Source: Pseudarthrobacter sp. NBSH8
Lineage (GTDB): Bacteria; Actinomycetota; Actinomycetes; Actinomycetales; Micrococcaceae
Direction of reading: 5' to 3'
Assembly (NCBI RefSeq): GCF_014217545.1
Contig: NZ_CP043178.1
Span: 186,001-250,000, forward strand
DNA length: 64,000 bases
In this document: positions 17,938 through 29,096 of the stretch, one piece after another
How the letters are laid out: each line of letters begins with the position of its first letter
Numbering within the stretch: position 1 is the first letter of the stretch
The notes under the pieces: model-generated
What the model saw: the letters and a program-made list of their open reading frames with translations, nothing else
Databases searched by the model: none
Told to the model about the DNA's origin: nothing
Translations under genes and position numbers: made by a program

Positions 17938-19161
17938 TCAGGACACGACGGCGGCCCCCACGAGTCCGGGAACGTCCAGGCGGACGGGTGCCGCCACATC
18001 GGGTACCGGCGCCGCGAGGCTCCGGCGCCACTTGGTAAACAGGCGGGGTTGGTTCATGCCAAGGACCGCCACTGCCACATCATCGCGGTAGTAGACGGCG
18101 AGGCAGCTGTGCGCGTGGACGTCGCCCACCTCGACCTCCACCCGGTCGTAGCCGGCGGAATGGCCGGCAAACTGCAGCTTGACGCCATACTGGTCGGACC
18201 AGAAATAGTGCGGCTTGGCCGGCCTGGGAGCGGCGTCAGCGTCCAGGAGTGCCTCGACGGCGACGGCTGCCCGCTCAAGGGCGCCGGTCCAGTGTTCCAT
18301 CCGGCGGTGCGTGCCCGCTGCCTGGTCGAACCAGGCGGCGCAGTCACCCACGGCCACTATTCCCGGCACTCCGGTGCGACCCATGGCGTCGCACAGTACC
18401 CCGCCGCGCAGCTCCAGGCCGGAGCCTTCCAGCCACCCGATGTTGGGCTCGGCTCCAATGCCAACCACCACGACGTCTGCGCCCACGTAGCGTCCGCCGG
18501 CCAGCCGGATTCCGGTGACGTTGCCTTCGCCGCTGTAGAAGTCCTCGATCACGGCGGAAGAAATGAGCTCCACCCCATTGGCTGCGTGGAGTCCGGCGAC
18601 CACGCCGCCCATCTCCGTTCCGAGCTGCGCGGCGAACGGCACGGGCTTCGTATCGATCATGGTCACTTCCATGCCCCGCGACGCGGCAGCGGCGGCAACC
18701 TCGGCGCCGATGAAGCCTGCCCCGATCACGGCCATCCTGCTGCCGGGCACCAGCTCGGGGGCTAGGCTCTGTGCGTCCGCGAGCGTACGGAGGGTAAAGA
18801 CATTGCTCAGCCCGGCAAGTGTGGGCAGCCGCCGTGCCCTCGCTCCGGTGGCTATGACAATGCCGTCCGCCTGTATGGTGCGGCCGTCCTTAAGGAAGAC
18901 GGTCCGCGAGGACGCGTCCAGGGAAGCGGCCTCTGCCCCCAGCACCCATTCGGCCGCCAGCTCATCGGCGTCGGTTTCCAGGAATAGGTCCTCGGCCCTG
19001 ATCGCGCCCAGCAGGAAGTCCTTGGACAGCGGCGGGCGGTCGTACGGCCGGTGGGGTTCATCGCCGATGATGACCAGCCGTCCGGTAAAGCCTTGGGCGC
19101 GGGCCGCCCGGGCGGCGGAAAGTCCCGCCAGGGAGGCTCCGATAATCGCAAGCGTCTGCAT
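17938..19161 (-). CDS. FAD-dependent ferredoxin reductase (rhodocoxin/putidaredoxin reductase type)
   Basis: A ~407-residue NAD(P)H:ferredoxin reductase. It has an N-terminal FAD motif (LAIIGASLAGLSAARAAR), an NAD motif (MAVIGAGFIGAEVAAAAASR), the second FAD motif (GVPGIVAVGDCAAWFD) and a C-terminal reductase domain (MEHWTGALERA, PHYFWSDQYG). ATG at 19161 fits the family; upstream in-frame starts add unmatched residues. It should pass electrons from NAD(P)H to the divergently encoded Rieske ferredoxin (19410) and on to the oxygenase encoded downstream. Characterised glycine betaine oxygenases use a GbcB-type flavin/2Fe-2S reductase, so this chain is different. Confidence 0.87.
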   Translation of the reverse strand: MQTLAIIGASLAGLSAARAARAQGFTGRLVIIGDEPHRPYDRPPLSKDFLLGAIRAEDLFLETDADELAAEWVLGAEAASLDASSRTVFLKDGRTIQADGIVIATGARARRLPTLAGLSNVFTLRTLADAQSLAPELVPGSRMAVIGAGFIGAEVAAAAASRGMEVTMIDTKPVPFAAQLGTEMGGVVAGLHAANGVELISSAVIEDFYSGEGNVTGIRLAGGRYVGADVVVVGIGAEPNIGWLEGSGLELRGGVLCDAMGRTGVPGIVAVGDCAAWFDQAAGTHRRMEHWTGALERAAVAVEALLDADAAPRPAKPHYFWSDQYGVKLQFAGHSAGYDRVEVEVGDVHAHSCLAVYYRDDVAVAVLGMNQPRLFTKWRRSLAAPVPDVAAPVRLDVPGLVGAAVVS

Positions 19162-19190
19162 CAATACGGCCTCTTTCAATTGCTTTGTAC

Positions 19191-19243
19191 GCAACAACAA
19201 TCGCTATATGCAACAGCGTGATCTATGCCACGGTCACTGTCAA
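19191..19243 (-). promoter_or_regulatory. Promoter with IclR-type operator for reductase-oxygenase unit
   Basis: Read on the minus strand: TTGACA at 19243-19238, 17 bases, then CACGCT (weak -10), directly followed by GTTGCA-TAT-AGCG-ATTGT-TGTTGC (19214-19191). The block matches 25 of 30 bases with the divergent copy at 19314-19343. In both, the TTGACA sits exactly 17 bases before the block. The operator would cover the transcription start, as expected for a repressor. Confidence 0.65.
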
Positions 19244-19290
19244 GGGTGGAAAGCCAGGAAGTCTGGAGACCGCAACAGAAGAGAAAACTC

Positions 19291-19343
19291 TTGACAAGCA
19301 CTGTGAGCTGGCGCACTGTGTTGCATATGGCGATTGCTGTTGT
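19291..19343 (+). promoter_or_regulatory. Promoter with IclR-type operator for ferredoxin-BCCT-purU-DMGDH unit
   Basis: TTGACA at 19291-19296, 17 bases, then CACTGT (weak -10) and GTTGCA-TAT-GGCG-ATTGC-TGTTGT (19320-19343). It is the mirror copy of the element upstream of the reductase and about 66 bases before the ferredoxin start. Same spacing and same sequence on opposite strands indicate one regulator acting on both transcription units. Confidence 0.65.
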
Positions 19344-19409
19344 TCACTACGGAACGTTGCGGCCATCGCGGCAGACACAGGGTCCCCGAAGAAAACAAGA
19401 GGTCCAACC

Positions 19410-19760
19410 ATGCACAAGGCATGCCCGCTCAGTGAACTGGCTCCTGGGGAAGCGCTGCGGCTCAATACGTCGCCGCCCATCGCCGTCTTCCACACAGAAG
19501 ACGGCGAGCTCTTTGCCATCGACGACACATGCACCCACCAGGACGCCTCGCTGGCGGACGGCTGGGTGGAGGACTGCTGGGTGGAATGCCCGCTGCACGC
19601 CTCCAGGTTCAACCTGCGCACGGGAAGCGTAGACGCGCCGCCGGCCAAGCTGCCGGTGCGCTCCCATGAAGTAACAGTGATCGACGGCGACATCATGATC
19701 GCCGAATCCACGGAGGTTCCCAACCTCCCCCCTGGCCTGACAGTAGACGGCCACGTTTAG
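19410..19760 (+). CDS. Rieske [2Fe-2S] ferredoxin
   Basis: A 116-residue soluble Rieske ferredoxin of the bacterial oxygenase type. The cluster ligands are in DDTCTHQDASLADG and VECPLHASRFN (Cys-x-His ... Cys-x2-His). ATG at 19410 follows AAGAGG at 8-bases spacing; the open frame back to 19185 is not protein-like. It is divergent from the FAD reductase and first in a four-gene plus-strand unit with the BCCT carrier, PurU and dimethylglycine dehydrogenase. It probably carries electrons from the reductase to the Rieske oxygenase, making a three-component demethylase. Confidence 0.88.
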   Translation: MHKACPLSELAPGEALRLNTSPPIAVFHTEDGELFAIDDTCTHQDASLADGWVEDCWVECPLHASRFNLRTGSVDAPPAKLPVRSHEVTVIDGDIMIAESTEVPNLPPGLTVDGHV

Positions 19761-19791
19761 TCCGCCAATGCATCCATCAAAGGAATCGTTC

Positions 19792-21687
19792 ATGGCAATA
19801 AACACTGGAGCCGCTCTTCGCGACGGCACCGAAGACCCCTCCGCCCCCGACAATGAAGCCGACGTGGAAGAGTCCGAACGGCACGAAAACGACGAACAGA
19901 TCCTGAACGAACTGCGGGAGAGCGAAACGGACCTTTCCGCCGGAAGACGTCCCGGCCGCTCGCTTGAGGGGCTGGACAAGGTCACTTTCGGAGTGACAGG
20001 AGCCTTGGCGCTGGCCTTTGTTGTGTGGGGCTTCACCAATTCCGCGTCCCTCGGCGCGACTTCCACCGCCGCGCTGGCGTGGGTCATCGAAAACACCGGC
20101 TGGATCTTCGTAAGCCTGGCGTCACTCTTTGTGATTTTCGTCCTGTGGCTCGCACTGGGGCGCTTTGGCAGTATTCCCCTCGGCAGAGACGGTGAAAAAC
20201 CAGAGTTCCGGACCGTGTCCTGGATCGCCATGATGTTCAGCGCAGGCATGGGCATCGGACTGGTGTTCTACGGCGTCGCCGAACCGCTCTACCACTACGT
20301 AGCACCGCCGCCCGGCACGGTAGCCGGTGTGACCCCGGAGGCAGTCCAGACGGCCATGGCCACTTCGATATTCCACTGGAGCGTGCATCCCTGGGCCATG
20401 TTCGCGGTTGTTGGCATCGCCATGGCCTACAGCACCTTCCGACTCGGCCGGCGTCAGCTCATCTCTTCGGCATTCATCTCACTTTTCGGGAAGCGCGCGG
20501 AAGGGCCCGCAGGCAAGATCATCAACATGCTGGCCATCTTCGCCACCCTCTTCGGCACGGCTGCCTCGCTGGGCTTGGGAGCCCTGCAGATTGCCAGCGG
20601 CCTACAGTTCAACGGCTGGGTCGGCGAAATCGGCTCTCCGGTGCTGGTTCTGATCATTACCGCGCTGACGATCTGCTTTGTGGCCTCTGCGGCCTCGGGC
20701 ATCGCACGCGGTATCCAGTGGCTCTCCAACATCAACATGGTGCTGGCCCTGACACTTGCCGGGATTGTGTTCATTGTGGGCCCCACGCTGTTTATCCTGA
20801 ACCTGGTCCCCGCTGCCATCGGAGACTATGTTCGGGATCTGCCGTCCATGGCATCCCGGACTGAGGCCGTGGGGGACGACGCGCTTCGTGAATGGATGTC
20901 CGGTTGGACCATTTTCTACTGGGCATGGTGGGTATCCTGGGCCCCGTTTGTCGGCATTTTCATCGCGCGCATCAGCCGAGGCCGCACCATTCGCCAGTTT
21001 GTTACCGGCGTACTGCTGGTGCCAAGCGTCGTCAGCGTCATCTGGTTCTCGATTTTTGGCGGCACTGCATTCGACATCCAGCAGCGTGCCGATGCCACGG
21101 CCGACACCACTGATGGCTTGGTCCAAACCGTTGACGGCGTACCAAGCATCTCCTTCCAAGGCGCGCTGTTCGACCTGATCCGTAACCTCGAAGTCCCGCC
21201 GGCAGTCGGTATCGGAATTGCTCTGCTTGCCATGGTTCTGATCGGCATCTTCTTCGTTACCAGCGCTGACTCGGCCTCCATTGTTATGGGTTCACTCAGC
21301 TCCAACGGGCGGCTGGAACCGTCCAAGCGGGTGCTGATCTTCTGGGGAGTCCTGACCGGAGCCATCGCGGCTGTCATGCTGCTGGCCGGCGGGGACGACC
21401 CCAGCGCAGCCCTCAACGGCCTGAAGAACATCACGATTGTCTCCGCGTTGCCCTTCGCCGTAGTTATGTTGCTGCTTTGCTTCGCACTGGTCCGGGATCT
21501 GCGCCGCGATCCGATCGCCCTGAGAAACCGCTTGGCGGAATCCGTCGTCGAACGCGCCATCCGCGCCGGCGTGGACGAACACGGCGGAGTCCAGTTCGAC
21601 CTCGTGACCAAACATGAATGCGAGGAACACCGCTCTGATGGTGGGCCCTGCCCGGGAACGACACAAGCAACCAGGAGAGACCAATGA
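19792..21687 (+). CDS. BCCT-family betaine/carnitine/choline transporter
   Basis: A ~631-residue secondary carrier with about 12 membrane helices after a ~65-residue acidic cytoplasmic N terminus. Family signatures are the Gly-rich GMGIGLVFYGVAEPLYHY in helix 3 and the Trp box WTIFYWAWWVSWAPFVGIF with ISRGRTIRQF. The Gly at the position that distinguishes sodium-coupled (Gly) from proton-coupled (Asp) members favours sodium symport. ATG at 19792 has AAAGGA upstream. It ends with a 4-base overlap into purU copy 2. It should import the quaternary amine that the Rieske system demethylates, most likely glycine betaine, for use as carbon and nitrogen source. Confidence 0.92.
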   Translation: MAINTGAALRDGTEDPSAPDNEADVEESERHENDEQILNELRESETDLSAGRRPGRSLEGLDKVTFGVTGALALAFVVWGFTNSASLGATSTAALAWVIENTGWIFVSLASLFVIFVLWLALGRFGSIPLGRDGEKPEFRTVSWIAMMFSAGMGIGLVFYGVAEPLYHYVAPPPGTVAGVTPEAVQTAMATSIFHWSVHPWAMFAVVGIAMAYSTFRLGRRQLISSAFISLFGKRAEGPAGKIINMLAIFATLFGTAASLGLGALQIASGLQFNGWVGEIGSPVLVLIITALTICFVASAASGIARGIQWLSNINMVLALTLAGIVFIVGPTLFILNLVPAAIGDYVRDLPSMASRTEAVGDDALREWMSGWTIFYWAWWVSWAPFVGIFIARISRGRTIRQFVTGVLLVPSVVSVIWFSIFGGTAFDIQQRADATADTTDGLVQTVDGVPSISFQGALFDLIRNLEVPPAVGIGIALLAMVLIGIFFVTSADSASIVMGSLSSNGRLEPSKRVLIFWGVLTGAIAAVMLLAGGDDPSAALNGLKNITIVSALPFAVVMLLLCFALVRDLRRDPIALRNRLAESVVERAIRAGVDEHGGVQFDLVTKHECEEHRSDGGPCPGTTQATRRDQ

Positions 21688-22625
21688 CCGCAGTTCTTCA
21701 AGGACGTACCGCCGACTACCATGCGGCCGGTAAGGGGGCGAGGACAGCAGAACTTGTACTCACTCTCTCCTGCCCCGAGCAACCCGGCATCGTACGTGCC
21801 ATTACGACCTTCCTGGCAGACCGTGGATTCGACATCGTGGAGCACCAGCAGTTCGACGACCACGTCAGCGGCAACCTCTACCTGCGCACCGCCTTCAGGC
21901 AAAGTGACGGCTTCGGCGACCCGGCGGGCACCGCTGGATCCACCGGGCAGACGGCGGATAGCCTCAGGGCCGAGTTCGCAGCCACGGCCGGGGAGTTCGG
22001 CATGGACTTCAGCATCCACGACGGCCGGCCGCAGCGGCTGTTGGTGATGGTCTCGAAGTTCGGGCACTGCCTCAACGACCTGATCTTCCGGTGGCAGGCG
22101 GGCAGCCTGGGCGCGGAGATCGCCGTCGTGGTTTCCAACCACGAGGACCTGCGCGCCATGGCCGAAGCCGCTGGCTTGCCCTTCATCCATGTGCCGGTGA
22201 CGGCCGGCAGCAAACCGGAAGCCGAGGCCCGGCTGCTGGACCTCGTGGCCGAGTATAACGCGGACCTGGTGGTCCTGGCCCGCTACATGCAGGTGCTGTC
22301 CAACGACCTGTGCACCAGCCTCCGCGGCCGGGCCATCAACATCCACCACTCGTTCCTGCCCGGCTTCAAAGGCGCCAAGCCCTACCACCAGGCTTATGAC
22401 CGCGGCGTGAAACTCGTCGGGGCAACGGCGCACTACGTGACGCCGGACCTCGATGAGGGCCCCATCATCGAGCAGGAGGTGTTCCGGGTGGACCACAGCC
22501 TGGATGCGGAGGCCCTGGTGACCGTGGGCCGCGATGCCGAATCGCAGGCCCTGTCCCGGGCCGTGAAGTGGCATTGTCAGCACCGCGTCCTGCTCAACAA
22601 CACCCGCACAGTCGTATTCCGCTAA
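21684..22625 (+). CDS. purU: Formyltetrahydrofolate deformylase (copy 2)
   Basis: A 313-residue second copy of PurU, with ACT domain (LTLSCPEQPGIVRAITTFLA) and formyl-transferase domain (INIHHSFLPGFKGAKPYHQA, GATAHYV, LDEGPII). It differs from copy 1 by a ~12-residue insertion after the ACT domain (GDPAGTAGSTGQTAD). ATG overlaps the BCCT stop (ATGA) and the gene is 21 bases before the dimethylglycine dehydrogenase. Each methyl-oxidising operon thus has its own folate-releasing enzyme, which argues for a role in one-carbon disposal rather than purine synthesis. Confidence 0.94.
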   Translation: MTAVLQGRTADYHAAGKGARTAELVLTLSCPEQPGIVRAITTFLADRGFDIVEHQQFDDHVSGNLYLRTAFRQSDGFGDPAGTAGSTGQTADSLRAEFAATAGEFGMDFSIHDGRPQRLLVMVSKFGHCLNDLIFRWQAGSLGAEIAVVVSNHEDLRAMAEAAGLPFIHVPVTAGSKPEAEARLLDLVAEYNADLVVLARYMQVLSNDLCTSLRGRAINIHHSFLPGFKGAKPYHQAYDRGVKLVGATAHYVTPDLDEGPIIEQEVFRVDHSLDAEALVTVGRDAESQALSRAVKWHCQHRVLLNNTRTVVFR

Positions 22626-25154
<2,529 letters not shown>

Positions 25155-25167
25155 GTGAAACCCCTCT

Positions 25168-25203
25168 GCCCGCCAGCCTGGATACTCAGGCTGGCGGGCT
25201 TTT
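25168..25203 (+). terminator. Rho-independent terminator after dimethylglycine dehydrogenase
   Basis: A perfect 13-bp stem (GCCCGCCAGCCTG / CAGGCTGGCGGGC) with a six-base loop GATACT is followed by TTTT. It starts 13 bases after the stop codon and closes the ferredoxin-BCCT-purU-DMGDH unit. The stretch from 25204 to 25384 holds nothing else recognisable. Confidence 0.92.
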
Positions 25204-25384
25204 GCGTGACCGGCGAACCCGGTTCCGCCGTGAATATCAGACCCTCGATGGCCTCGTTCACCGCAACCTGAACTCAACCTACGCAACCATTTGTCAGACC
25301 GTCCATGCGCGCGCTTGCTGCTCGTCGTCGGCAAACACGTACCAGCCGTGCCGGGGGGCTTTGGGCCTAGTTGCAAAAGAAGTA

Positions 25385-25441
25385 TTGACTGTGGCGCGCA
25401 TCACGCCTATTCTGGTGCAACAGCGTTGCGCTGATTGCAAC
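25385..25441 (+). promoter_or_regulatory. Promoter and operator of the MFS carrier-creatinase unit
   Basis: A clear promoter: TTGACT (25385-25390), 17 bases, TATTCT (25408-25413). Immediately downstream an inverted repeat pairs GTGCAACAGCG (25415-25425) with CGCTGATTGCAAC (25429-25441). Its reverse complement reads GTTGCA-ATC-AGCG-CAACGC-TGTTGC, matching the elements at 19191-19343, and TGCAACAGCGT is an exact 11-base match with 19209-19219. The site overlaps the start of transcription, so repression lifted by a substrate is expected. Confidence 0.75.
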
Positions 25442-25463
25442 CCCAAACAATCTTGGTGGACAC

Positions 25464-26867
25464 ATGAGTAACGAATCTTCCTCTCCCGCTGTTGCGGGAG
25501 GCCCTGGCCCCAAGCCGCATGGTGCACATGACGGACCCGGCCCCGGTCGCAGCACGTTGAGCGGCCAGAATTTTGAACCTGCTGACGGTGCGGTCAGCAA
25601 GGAAACACGCCGCAGAGTGGTCGCGGCCAGCTTTATCGGCAACTTTGTTGAATGGTTCGACTACGCCGTTTACGGCTATCTGGCCGTCACGATCGCGGCA
25701 GTCTTTTTCCCCGAATCGGATCCCCAGACCGGGCTTCTGCTGACTTTCGCCCTGTTCGCGATTTCGTTCCTGGTACGCCCATTGGGCGGATTCATCTGGG
25801 GCCACATCGGTGACAAGGTCGGCCGGCGGACAGCCCTCTCCCTCTCGATTCTTATCATGTCCGGAGCAACGTTCTGCATAGCCCTTATTCCGGGCTATGA
25901 CACGATCGGCATCTGGGCTCCCATCCTGCTTTTGATCATCCGGGTGGCGCAGGGCTTCTCCGCCTCGGGTGAGTACGCCGGAGCCTCGGCCTTCCTGGTC
26001 GAGTACGCCCCTGCCAACAAGCGTGGCCTGTACGCCGCGGTTGTACCCGCCAGCACCGCAGCCGGCCTGCTCCTCGGTTCCCTTCTTGCAGGCCTGTTGA
26101 CCGCTTTGCTCAGTACCGACGCGATGCAAAGCTGGGGCTGGCGCCTGCCGTTCCTGCTTGCAGCCCCGATGGGCCTGATCGGACGCTACATCCGTACCAA
26201 GCTGGAAGACACCCCGGTGTTCCGCGAACTGGCCGCCGAGGGCGAGGCCGCCAAGGCGCCGGTCTCCAGTCTGTTCCGGAAACACTGGCGGCGGTTGCTT
26301 CTGGCCGTCGGAGCCGTGCTGCTCAACGCTGTCGGCTTCTACGTGATCCTCAGTTACATGCCGACGTACCTGTCATCGGAGCTGGGGCTCGGAGCCACCG
26401 AATCCTTCCTGGCCACCACCATCGCGCTGCTGACGTACATCGGATTCATCTTCCTGACCGGAATGCTCTCGGACCGCTACGGCCGCAAGAAGGTGCTCAT
26501 CGCCGCATCCATTACCTTCATCGTGCTGACCGTGCCGGCCTTCGCCCTCCTGGGAACCGGAAACTTCCTGGTCATCGTCCTCGTCCAGATCCTGCTGGGC
26601 GCCATGCTCACCCTCAATGACGGAACGCTTCCGAGCTTCCTCGCCGAAATGTTCCCCACCCGTGTCCGTTACAGCGGTTTCGCGGTCAGCTTCAACCTCT
26701 CCAACGCCCTGTTCGGCGGTACCGCCCCGTTCGTGGCCACTCTCCTCATCGCAACCACGGGCAACGTCCTGGCTCCGGCCTGGTACCTGGTCGCAGCGGC
26801 CTTCATCTCCCTGATCGCCGTCGCACTCTCCCGCGAAACCAGCAAGGAACCGCTGCGCCACGAATAG
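25464..26867 (+). CDS. MFS transporter, metabolite:H+ symporter (MHS) type
   Basis: A 467-residue, 12-helix carrier. The MHS/ProP signature is clear: NFVEWFDYAVYGYLA at helix 1, FLVRPLGGFIWGHIGDKVGRR (loop 2-3, shown in part), GFSASGEYAGASAFLVEYAP and DRYGRKKVL. A ~45-residue Pro/Gly-rich N-terminal extension precedes helix 1. Family members take up dicarboxylates, betaine or proline. It is 62 bases upstream of creatinase, so it is a candidate creatine (or sarcosine/betaine) importer; substrate is inferred only from position. Its promoter carries the same operator type as the betaine units. Confidence 0.9.
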   Translation: MSNESSSPAVAGGPGPKPHGAHDGPGPGRSTLSGQNFEPADGAVSKETRRRVVAASFIGNFVEWFDYAVYGYLAVTIAAVFFPESDPQTGLLLTFALFAISFLVRPLGGFIWGHIGDKVGRRTALSLSILIMSGATFCIALIPGYDTIGIWAPILLLIIRVAQGFSASGEYAGASAFLVEYAPANKRGLYAAVVPASTAAGLLLGSLLAGLLTALLSTDAMQSWGWRLPFLLAAPMGLIGRYIRTKLEDTPVFRELAAEGEAAKAPVSSLFRKHWRRLLLAVGAVLLNAVGFYVILSYMPTYLSSELGLGATESFLATTIALLTYIGFIFLTGMLSDRYGRKKVLIAASITFIVLTVPAFALLGTGNFLVIVLVQILLGAMLTLNDGTLPSFLAEMFPTRVRYSGFAVSFNLSNALFGGTAPFVATLLIATTGNVLAPAWYLVAAAFISLIAVALSRETSKEPLRHE

Positions 26868-26929
26868 CCCGGCCAGCGCCGAAGACTTTCCATCCCCGCA
26901 ATCCGCAGTAAAGAAAGGCATCACCCACA

Positions 26930-28186
26930 ATGACCACCACAGCATCTGAAAACGCCACATCCGTCGCCGAACTGGAGCGGACCAAGGTCCTGAAGAACGG
27001 TAAGAAAGTCAGCCTGACCTTCTCCGATACCGAGTTTGAGCGCCGCTTGTCCGGTCTGCGCCGCATCATGGCCGAGAAGGAACTGGACGCCGTCGTCCTG
27101 ACCAGCTACCACTCCATCAAGTACTACTCCGACTTCCTGTTCACCACTTTTGGCCGTTCCTACGCCATGGTGGTCACCAAGGAAGACACCGTGACCGTCA
27201 CCGCCAACATCGACGCAGGGATGCCCTGGCGCCGCAGCTTCGGCGACAACCTGGTCTACACGGACTGGCGCCGGGACAACTACATCTTCGCCATCCAGGA
27301 AGTCCTGCGGACTCGCGGCATCAACCCGCGCCGGCTCGGCGTCGAGGACGACTCCCTGCCCCTGGATAACCGCAACAAGATCCAGGCCGCCTTCTCCGGT
27401 GCCACCCTGGTGGACGTGGCCCAGGCCGGCATGCGCCAGCGCATGATCAAGTCCGCCGAAGAAATCGAGGTCATCAAGCACGGCGCCCGGATCGGTGACC
27501 TGGGCGGCGAAGCCATCCGCAACGCCATCACCGCCGGCATCACCGAGTACGAGGTCGCCCTGATCGGCACCGAGGCCATGGTGCACGAGATTGCGCGCAC
27601 CTTCCCGGACTCCGAAATCCGCGACACCTGGGTATGGTTCCAGTCCGGCATCAACACCGACGGCGCCCACAACTGGGCCACCACCCGCAAAATCCAGGAA
27701 CACGACATCCTGTCCCTGAACTGCTTCCCCATGACCAGCGGCTACTACACAGCACTGGAACGCACCCTGTTCTACGGCGAACCCGATGCCCGCTCCCTGG
27801 AACTGTGGAACATCAACGTTGAGGTCCACAAGCGCGGCCTTGAGCTGATCAAACCCGGCGCCGTCTGCAAGGACATCGCCGCCGAGCTCAATGAAATCTA
27901 CGTGGGCCACGGACTGCTGGCCAACCGCACCTTCGGCTACGGACACTCGTTCGGCGTCCTCAGCCACTACTACGGCCGCGAAGCCGGACTGGAGCTCCGC
28001 GAAGACATCGACACCGTGCTGGAGCCGGGCATGGTGGTTTCCATGGAGCCCATGATTACCGTCCTGGATGGCCAGCCGGGCGCTGGCGGCTACCGCGAAC
28101 ACGACATCCTCGTCGTCGGTGAAGACGGTGCCGAGAACATCACCAAGTTCCCGTTCGGCCCGGAATACAACATCATCGGGGCCTAA
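26930..28186 (+). CDS. Creatinase (creatine amidinohydrolase)
   Basis: A 418-residue pita-bread-fold enzyme of the M24 family hydrolysing creatine to sarcosine and urea. It keeps creatinase-specific stretches (YHSIKYYSDFLFTTFGR, ANIDAGMPWRRS, SGINTDGAH, HYYGREAGLELREDIDTVLE). His247, Glu277 (TALERTL) and Glu373 (SMEPMI) correspond to the catalytic His232, Glu262 and Glu358 of the Pseudomonas putida enzyme. No cobalt/manganese aminopeptidase ligand set is seen, which separates it from prolidases. It is longer than the ~404-residue family average by an N-terminal extension. Its product sarcosine feeds the SoxBDAG enzyme; no urease or creatininase is in the window. Confidence 0.94.
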   Translation: MTTTASENATSVAELERTKVLKNGKKVSLTFSDTEFERRLSGLRRIMAEKELDAVVLTSYHSIKYYSDFLFTTFGRSYAMVVTKEDTVTVTANIDAGMPWRRSFGDNLVYTDWRRDNYIFAIQEVLRTRGINPRRLGVEDDSLPLDNRNKIQAAFSGATLVDVAQAGMRQRMIKSAEEIEVIKHGARIGDLGGEAIRNAITAGITEYEVALIGTEAMVHEIARTFPDSEIRDTWVWFQSGINTDGAHNWATTRKIQEHDILSLNCFPMTSGYYTALERTLFYGEPDARSLELWNINVEVHKRGLELIKPGAVCKDIAAELNEIYVGHGLLANRTFGYGHSFGVLSHYYGREAGLELREDIDTVLEPGMVVSMEPMITVLDGQPGAGGYREHDILVVGEDGAENITKFPFGPEYNIIGA

Positions 28187-28199
28187 CGCCTCCGTGGTT

Positions 28200-28228
28200 A
28201 GCGGCGCCGTGTAACGCGGCGCCGCTTT
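28200..28228 (+). terminator. GC-rich hairpin after creatinase
   Basis: A 10-bp perfect stem AGCGGCGCCG (28200-28209) / CGGCGCCGCT (28217-28226) with a seven-base loop ends in TTTCC, 13 bases after the creatinase stop. The T run is short, so termination may be partial; it separates creatinase from the IclR gene. Confidence 0.65.
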
Positions 28229-28259
28229 CCGCTGACTATGCGCAATGATAGTGAGCATC

Positions 28260-29096
28260 ATGACCACACCAGATTCCAATGACACCAACGGCACCGACAC
28301 TAACGGCAAGGGCGACACCAAGGGCGCCTCGGTCATTGTCAACGCCATCGCCGTCCTTCGATCATTCACGGCCGACGACCCGTTGCTCGGCGTGACGGAG
28401 ATCGCCAACCGGGTGGGATTGCATAAGAGCACGGTGTCACGGATCCTGGCTACCTTCGAACAGGAAAACCTCGTTGAGCGTGATGCGGACACCCGCCGGT
28501 TCCGCCTCGGACTGGGCCTGATCGCCGTCGCCGGCCCGTTACTGGCCGAGCTGGAGGAACGGCGCGTCGCCTATCCCGTCCTGCGCGAACTCACCGAACT
28601 GACAGGCGAAACCAGCGCGCTGATGATGTGGGAGGGCAACGAGTCGATCTGCGTGGAGCAGATTGCCAGCCGTCACCAGATCAAGCACACTGCGCCTCTG
28701 GGCGCGCGGTACAGTGACGCGTTGAGTTCTTCGGTCCAGGTGTTCCTGGCAAAGCAACCGGAGGAGAGGGTGCGTTCCCTTCTGCGCAGCGGAGCCATTA
28801 CCTACCCTGGGCTGGACGAAGCCTCCCTCGAGGATTATCTGCTCCGCCTTAAAGACGATTCCAGCAGGGGATGGGCCATCAATTACGGCGAATCATCCAT
28901 GGATGAAGTCGGCGTTGCCGCCCCCGTCTACGATCATCGCGGCGATGTTGTGGCAGCAGTCCTCATCCCGGCCCCGCGGTTCCGCGTTTCCAAGCAACGC
29001 CTGCAGATCCTGGGCGAATCCTGCATGGCAGCGGCGGACAAGGTCACCGCACGGCTGGGTGGCAAAGCATCCGGCGCTGGCCGGGGAGGCCGCTAG
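28260..29096 (+). CDS. IclR-family transcriptional regulator (creatinase-linked)
   Basis: A ~278-residue regulator: an acidic/Thr-Asn-rich N-terminal tail, winged helix (AVLRSFTADDPLLGVTEIAN, HKSTVSRILATFEQENLVE) and IclR effector domain (HTAPLGARYSDALSSSVQVF, GVAAPVYDHRGDVVAAVL). ATG at 28260 or 28245 are both possible. It is on the same strand as creatinase, after a hairpin. Together with the IclR at 15899 it is a candidate to bind the GTTGCA/TGTTGC elements in this region. Its ligand could be creatine or sarcosine; this is inference from position. Confidence 0.87.
   Translation: MTTPDSNDTNGTDTNGKGDTKGASVIVNAIAVLRSFTADDPLLGVTEIANRVGLHKSTVSRILATFEQENLVERDADTRRFRLGLGLIAVAGPLLAELEERRVAYPVLRELTELTGETSALMMWEGNESICVEQIASRHQIKHTAPLGARYSDALSSSVQVFLAKQPEERVRSLLRSGAITYPGLDEASLEDYLLRLKDDSSRGWAINYGESSMDEVGVAAPVYDHRGDVVAAVLIPAPRFRVSKQRLQILGESCMAAADKVTARLGGKASGAGRGGR

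Noticed and set aside
26930..28186. Xaa-Pro aminopeptidase or ectoine hydrolase
   Set aside because: M24 relatives, but the protein keeps creatinase-specific stretches and His247/Glu277/Glu373 and lacks the metal-ligand set of aminopeptidases.
26921..28492. Minus-strand 523-codon frame antisense to creatinase
   Set aside because: The plus strand encodes creatinase with all catalytic residues; the minus frame has no domain and is a composition artefact.
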